64,000 bases of DNA, taken from Corylus avellana (taxonomy: Eukaryota > Streptophyta > Magnoliopsida > Fagales > Betulaceae). The stretch spans positions 21,514,838-21,578,837 of the forward strand of contig NC_081547.1 of NCBI RefSeq assembly GCF_901000735.1, in the 5' to 3' direction. The notes under the pieces were generated by a model that was not told the origin of the DNA, ran no database searches, and was given only the letters and a program-made list of their open reading frames with translations. A program made the translations under genes and the position numbers. Of this stretch, positions 61,651 through 64,000 are shown one piece after another. Positions within the stretch are counted from its first letter, which is position 1. Every line of letters begins with the position of its first letter.

Positions 61651-62249
61651 TATTGGTCGTTAAATGGCCATTATGTAAAGAAATGAGGCTATTTTTTATT
61701 AAAGAGAGAGAAAATAAAGTTATATTTTATTAGTGGAGAGAGAATAGATAATAGTTTATTATTAAAAAAAGATAGTGGGTGAATTTTTTAGTGTTTCTAG
61801 TCATAGTTTATAGATAAATGTGATTTTTTTTTTTTTTTTTTGGCTAAATTTAGATTCTAGTCTCTTTTATGTAGGCTTAAACTCTAATATAATTTATGTT
61901 TTGAGATTTGAGGCTTTTCTAAAAGAAATAGCCGTATGCTAATAGTCCACTAAAAGTACTCATTTTTCTTAGACACTAGTAGTCATTTAATTGTGCTTAG
62001 TTTATTTCGTAAGTAGTTTAAATTATTATGTGTTTGTGATGTCGTTAGATGAAGATTTTTAATAGTTACTTTGATTTTTTTTTTTTTGTTGGGTAATTTG
62101 ATGAGTTTGATTTGATTTGTGATACATATATTATGATATAATTTATTTTTTGATTGTATTTACCGTATTATAAAAAATATATATAATACATAAAGAGAAA
62201 AAAAAAATTAATTTTTTCATACAGTAACTCTATTCCTAAATCAGCCGAG
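61651..62249. other. Non-coding AT-rich spacer
   Basis: AT-rich with long T runs (61829-61846, 62072-62086) and no recognisable coding sequence. It probably belongs in part to the hAT-type element on its left. Confidence 0.4.
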
Positions 62250-64000
62250 TATACCAATCGTGTCGATTGCGTATGTTAGTAACCTTAGGCGATTATTGCA
62301 TTATGTTTACTGAGAAAAGGAAAAAAAATCAAACTTTTTGAAGTTATTTTGTAAATGAAATAATGGCAGTTCAAAAGTAAAAATGAGGTTTTTGTTCGCT
62401 CTTTTAGCAAAAAAATGCCATACTTGTCATACAACATGATGCTCTGAGTATAATTATGGCTGTTAAAACCCTAAAGGGTTTCTGTCAGGGAAATTAATAC
62501 TAAGAAAACTGGGCCGCAAAAATTGATTTCTTTTTTACTTGTCTAACAGACATGTTTGAATCTTCAAAGAGAATGGGTTCTCTCTAAAAAGTAAAAAGTG
62601 TGGAGAATTGCAAATCAATAGGGGTATTCTTCTACTGCATATATAACTCGCTAAATCGTAGATATGCATGTGGGACCGAAGATTTTTGGCTTTGAAAACA
62701 ATTGCCAATGGATTTAGTTCATTTCACTGACACTGTTTTCTACGTTTTAGATACATGCAAATTAGTAGCTAATACTAAAATACAAGGTAAAGTATGAAAG
62801 ATTTGTTAGGTTGTTATTGGTTCAATAGAAAGGATCAACTGCTTTTGAAGTGCTTTCAAGAGTTTAAAATATTGTTTTAAAAGGTTTGCCGATGCTACAT
62901 GCATATTATCCAACGGACTGATCAAGTACAAAATTCTTTTACAGCTTGAGGTTTCTGCTTCATAAGTTTACTGCTGAATCATCAGGAGGAGGTTGGTCAC
63001 CTCAGTCTAACTTGGATGGTTTAGAACTGCATAGATGTCTGGTAAGAAGAGTAATCAAAGAGAGCTTGAAAAAGTTGAAGGAAAAGCCAATTGATTCTAA
63101 GAAGTCCATCAGATGGGAACTTGGTTCTTCTTGGGTACAACATCTACAAAAGCAGGAAACTCAACCAGGAAACGATTCTAAAGGCCCTGATCATGATAAT
63201 GAGGCTTTACATGCTGTCAAAGGACTTGGAAAGCAGTTTAAATTTTTGAAGAAAAGGGAGATCATAGAAAATGACTCTGAACCTGACAATATGCATGTGG
63301 AAACTGATTTGGGAGAACTAAGCAATGGGGAAGTCAACAAAACAGCAGAACTGGAGAAACTAATTTCTGAAGATGCCTTCTTCCGGCTCAAAGAAACTGG
63401 AACTGGTCTTCATTTAAAGGTTTCTTTGACACCCTTGTCAATGTGTCACATTATTCACTTGTTAATTCAGTTTGTAATCCGCTTTTTTTTTTTCCTCTTT
63501 GCTGCTCATTTTAACTAGAATTATTTAGAAAATAAACTTTACTTTGTTCTTGTGTTGTTATTATGGTACCATAATTATTTCTTATTATCTTTTGGACTTA
63601 CTCAATGTGCTTCCTCCAACAGTCAATAGATGAGCTTATCAGCCTGGCACATGAATATTATGATGAAGTTGCACTACCAAAACTGGTAATATTCTTTTTA
63701 TACACCGAGTTCTGTTACATGCTTAGGTTTACAATTATCATATGCAGAGGGTTATGAACTAAATATCTTACTTTGTTAGGTAACAGACTTCGGATCACTT
63801 GAACTTTCTCCAGTTGATGGCCGTACACTAACTGACTTCATGCATTTAAGGGGACTACAGATGCACTCTTTGGGTCGAGTGGTGAGAAAACAATCCCTCT
63901 ATTTCTTTCTCCTTCTTTGCCTTCTCTTTCAACATTCTAAGTGAAAGCCCATCCGACTCTGGTCCTTGGGGAATCCTGGCAGGTTTTGGAACTTGTACGT
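62250..64000 (+). repeat. Second copy of the REC intron 10 to exon 13 segment
   Basis: Matches 55200-56950 with a constant offset of 7050. After the first 60 or so bases the only difference I found is one substitution (AAACT to AAAAT near 62869). The copy runs off the window end. Confidence 0.95.
62945..63881 (+). pseudogene. REC exons 11-13, partial duplicate
   Basis: Exons 62945-63419, 63623-63685 and 63780-63881 encode the same residues as REC exons 11-13 ([20 protein letters not shown] ... [18 protein letters not shown]). Exons 1-10 are not in front of it: upstream lies hAT-type and AT-rich sequence. As placed it is therefore a 5'-truncated copy with no start. If the assembly is wrong, it may instead be the true continuation of the gene on another haplotype. 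Exon 14 would begin at 64047, outside the window. Confidence 0.75.

Overview
This window is nuclear DNA from a flowering plant, probably a woody eudicot. It is AT-rich, its genes have many GT-AG introns, and it contains L1-type LINEs with zf-RVT/RNase H tails, tRNA-derived SINEs, Copia LTR pieces, hAT and Mutator-like elements and long foldback MITEs. It is a scaffold with five N-runs: 26110-26209, 30761-30860, 36078-36964, 37328-37347 and 58452-58551.

Layout. (1) 416-23647 holds two head-to-tail copies of the formamidopyrimidine-DNA glycosylase gene (FPG1/MMH), both on the minus strand and each with ten matching exons. Copy B (11564-23647) reads through as an intact 399-residue protein. Copy A (532-10660) reads as 346 residues: it has lost the last part of its lysine-rich tail to a stop codon, and it carries Arg60 where copy B has the Lys that aligns with the catalytically important Lys57 of E. 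coli Fpg. Their introns have collected different transposons. Copy A has a Copia LTR with a SINE and a LINE inside it. Copy B has a 3.4-kb LINE with a nested antisense LINE, a G-rich SINE and a hAT MITE.

(2) 23648-48200 has no convincing host gene. It contains a 3.4-kb tandem duplication (27403-30760 and 30925-35194). The second copy holds a 772-bp Mutator-like element with a perfect 9-bp target duplication, and the first copy still has the empty site. The region also holds several foldback elements, the 3' end of a LINE with a readable RNase H ORF (40473-41003), a probable Copia LTR and minisatellite-bearing elements.

(3) 48806-58451 on the plus strand carries the first 18 exons of a CLU/TPR protein of the REDUCED CHLOROPLAST COVERAGE (REC) family. 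The gene is cut off by the gap at 58452. Beyond the gap lie a decayed RPB2 fragment that still has its introns (minus strand, about 58600-59313) and an unidentified frameshifted coding fragment (59400-59887). From 62250 to the window end there is a nearly identical second copy of REC intron 10 through exon 13. It is either a real partial duplication or an uncollapsed haplotype.

FPG removes oxidised purines in base-excision repair, and REC proteins affect the size of the chloroplast compartment. Nothing in the sequence links the two loci functionally. No clearly new system was found. The strongest leads are the divergence of the FPG pair at a catalytic residue, the dated nested insertions, and the duplications that sit at assembly gaps.
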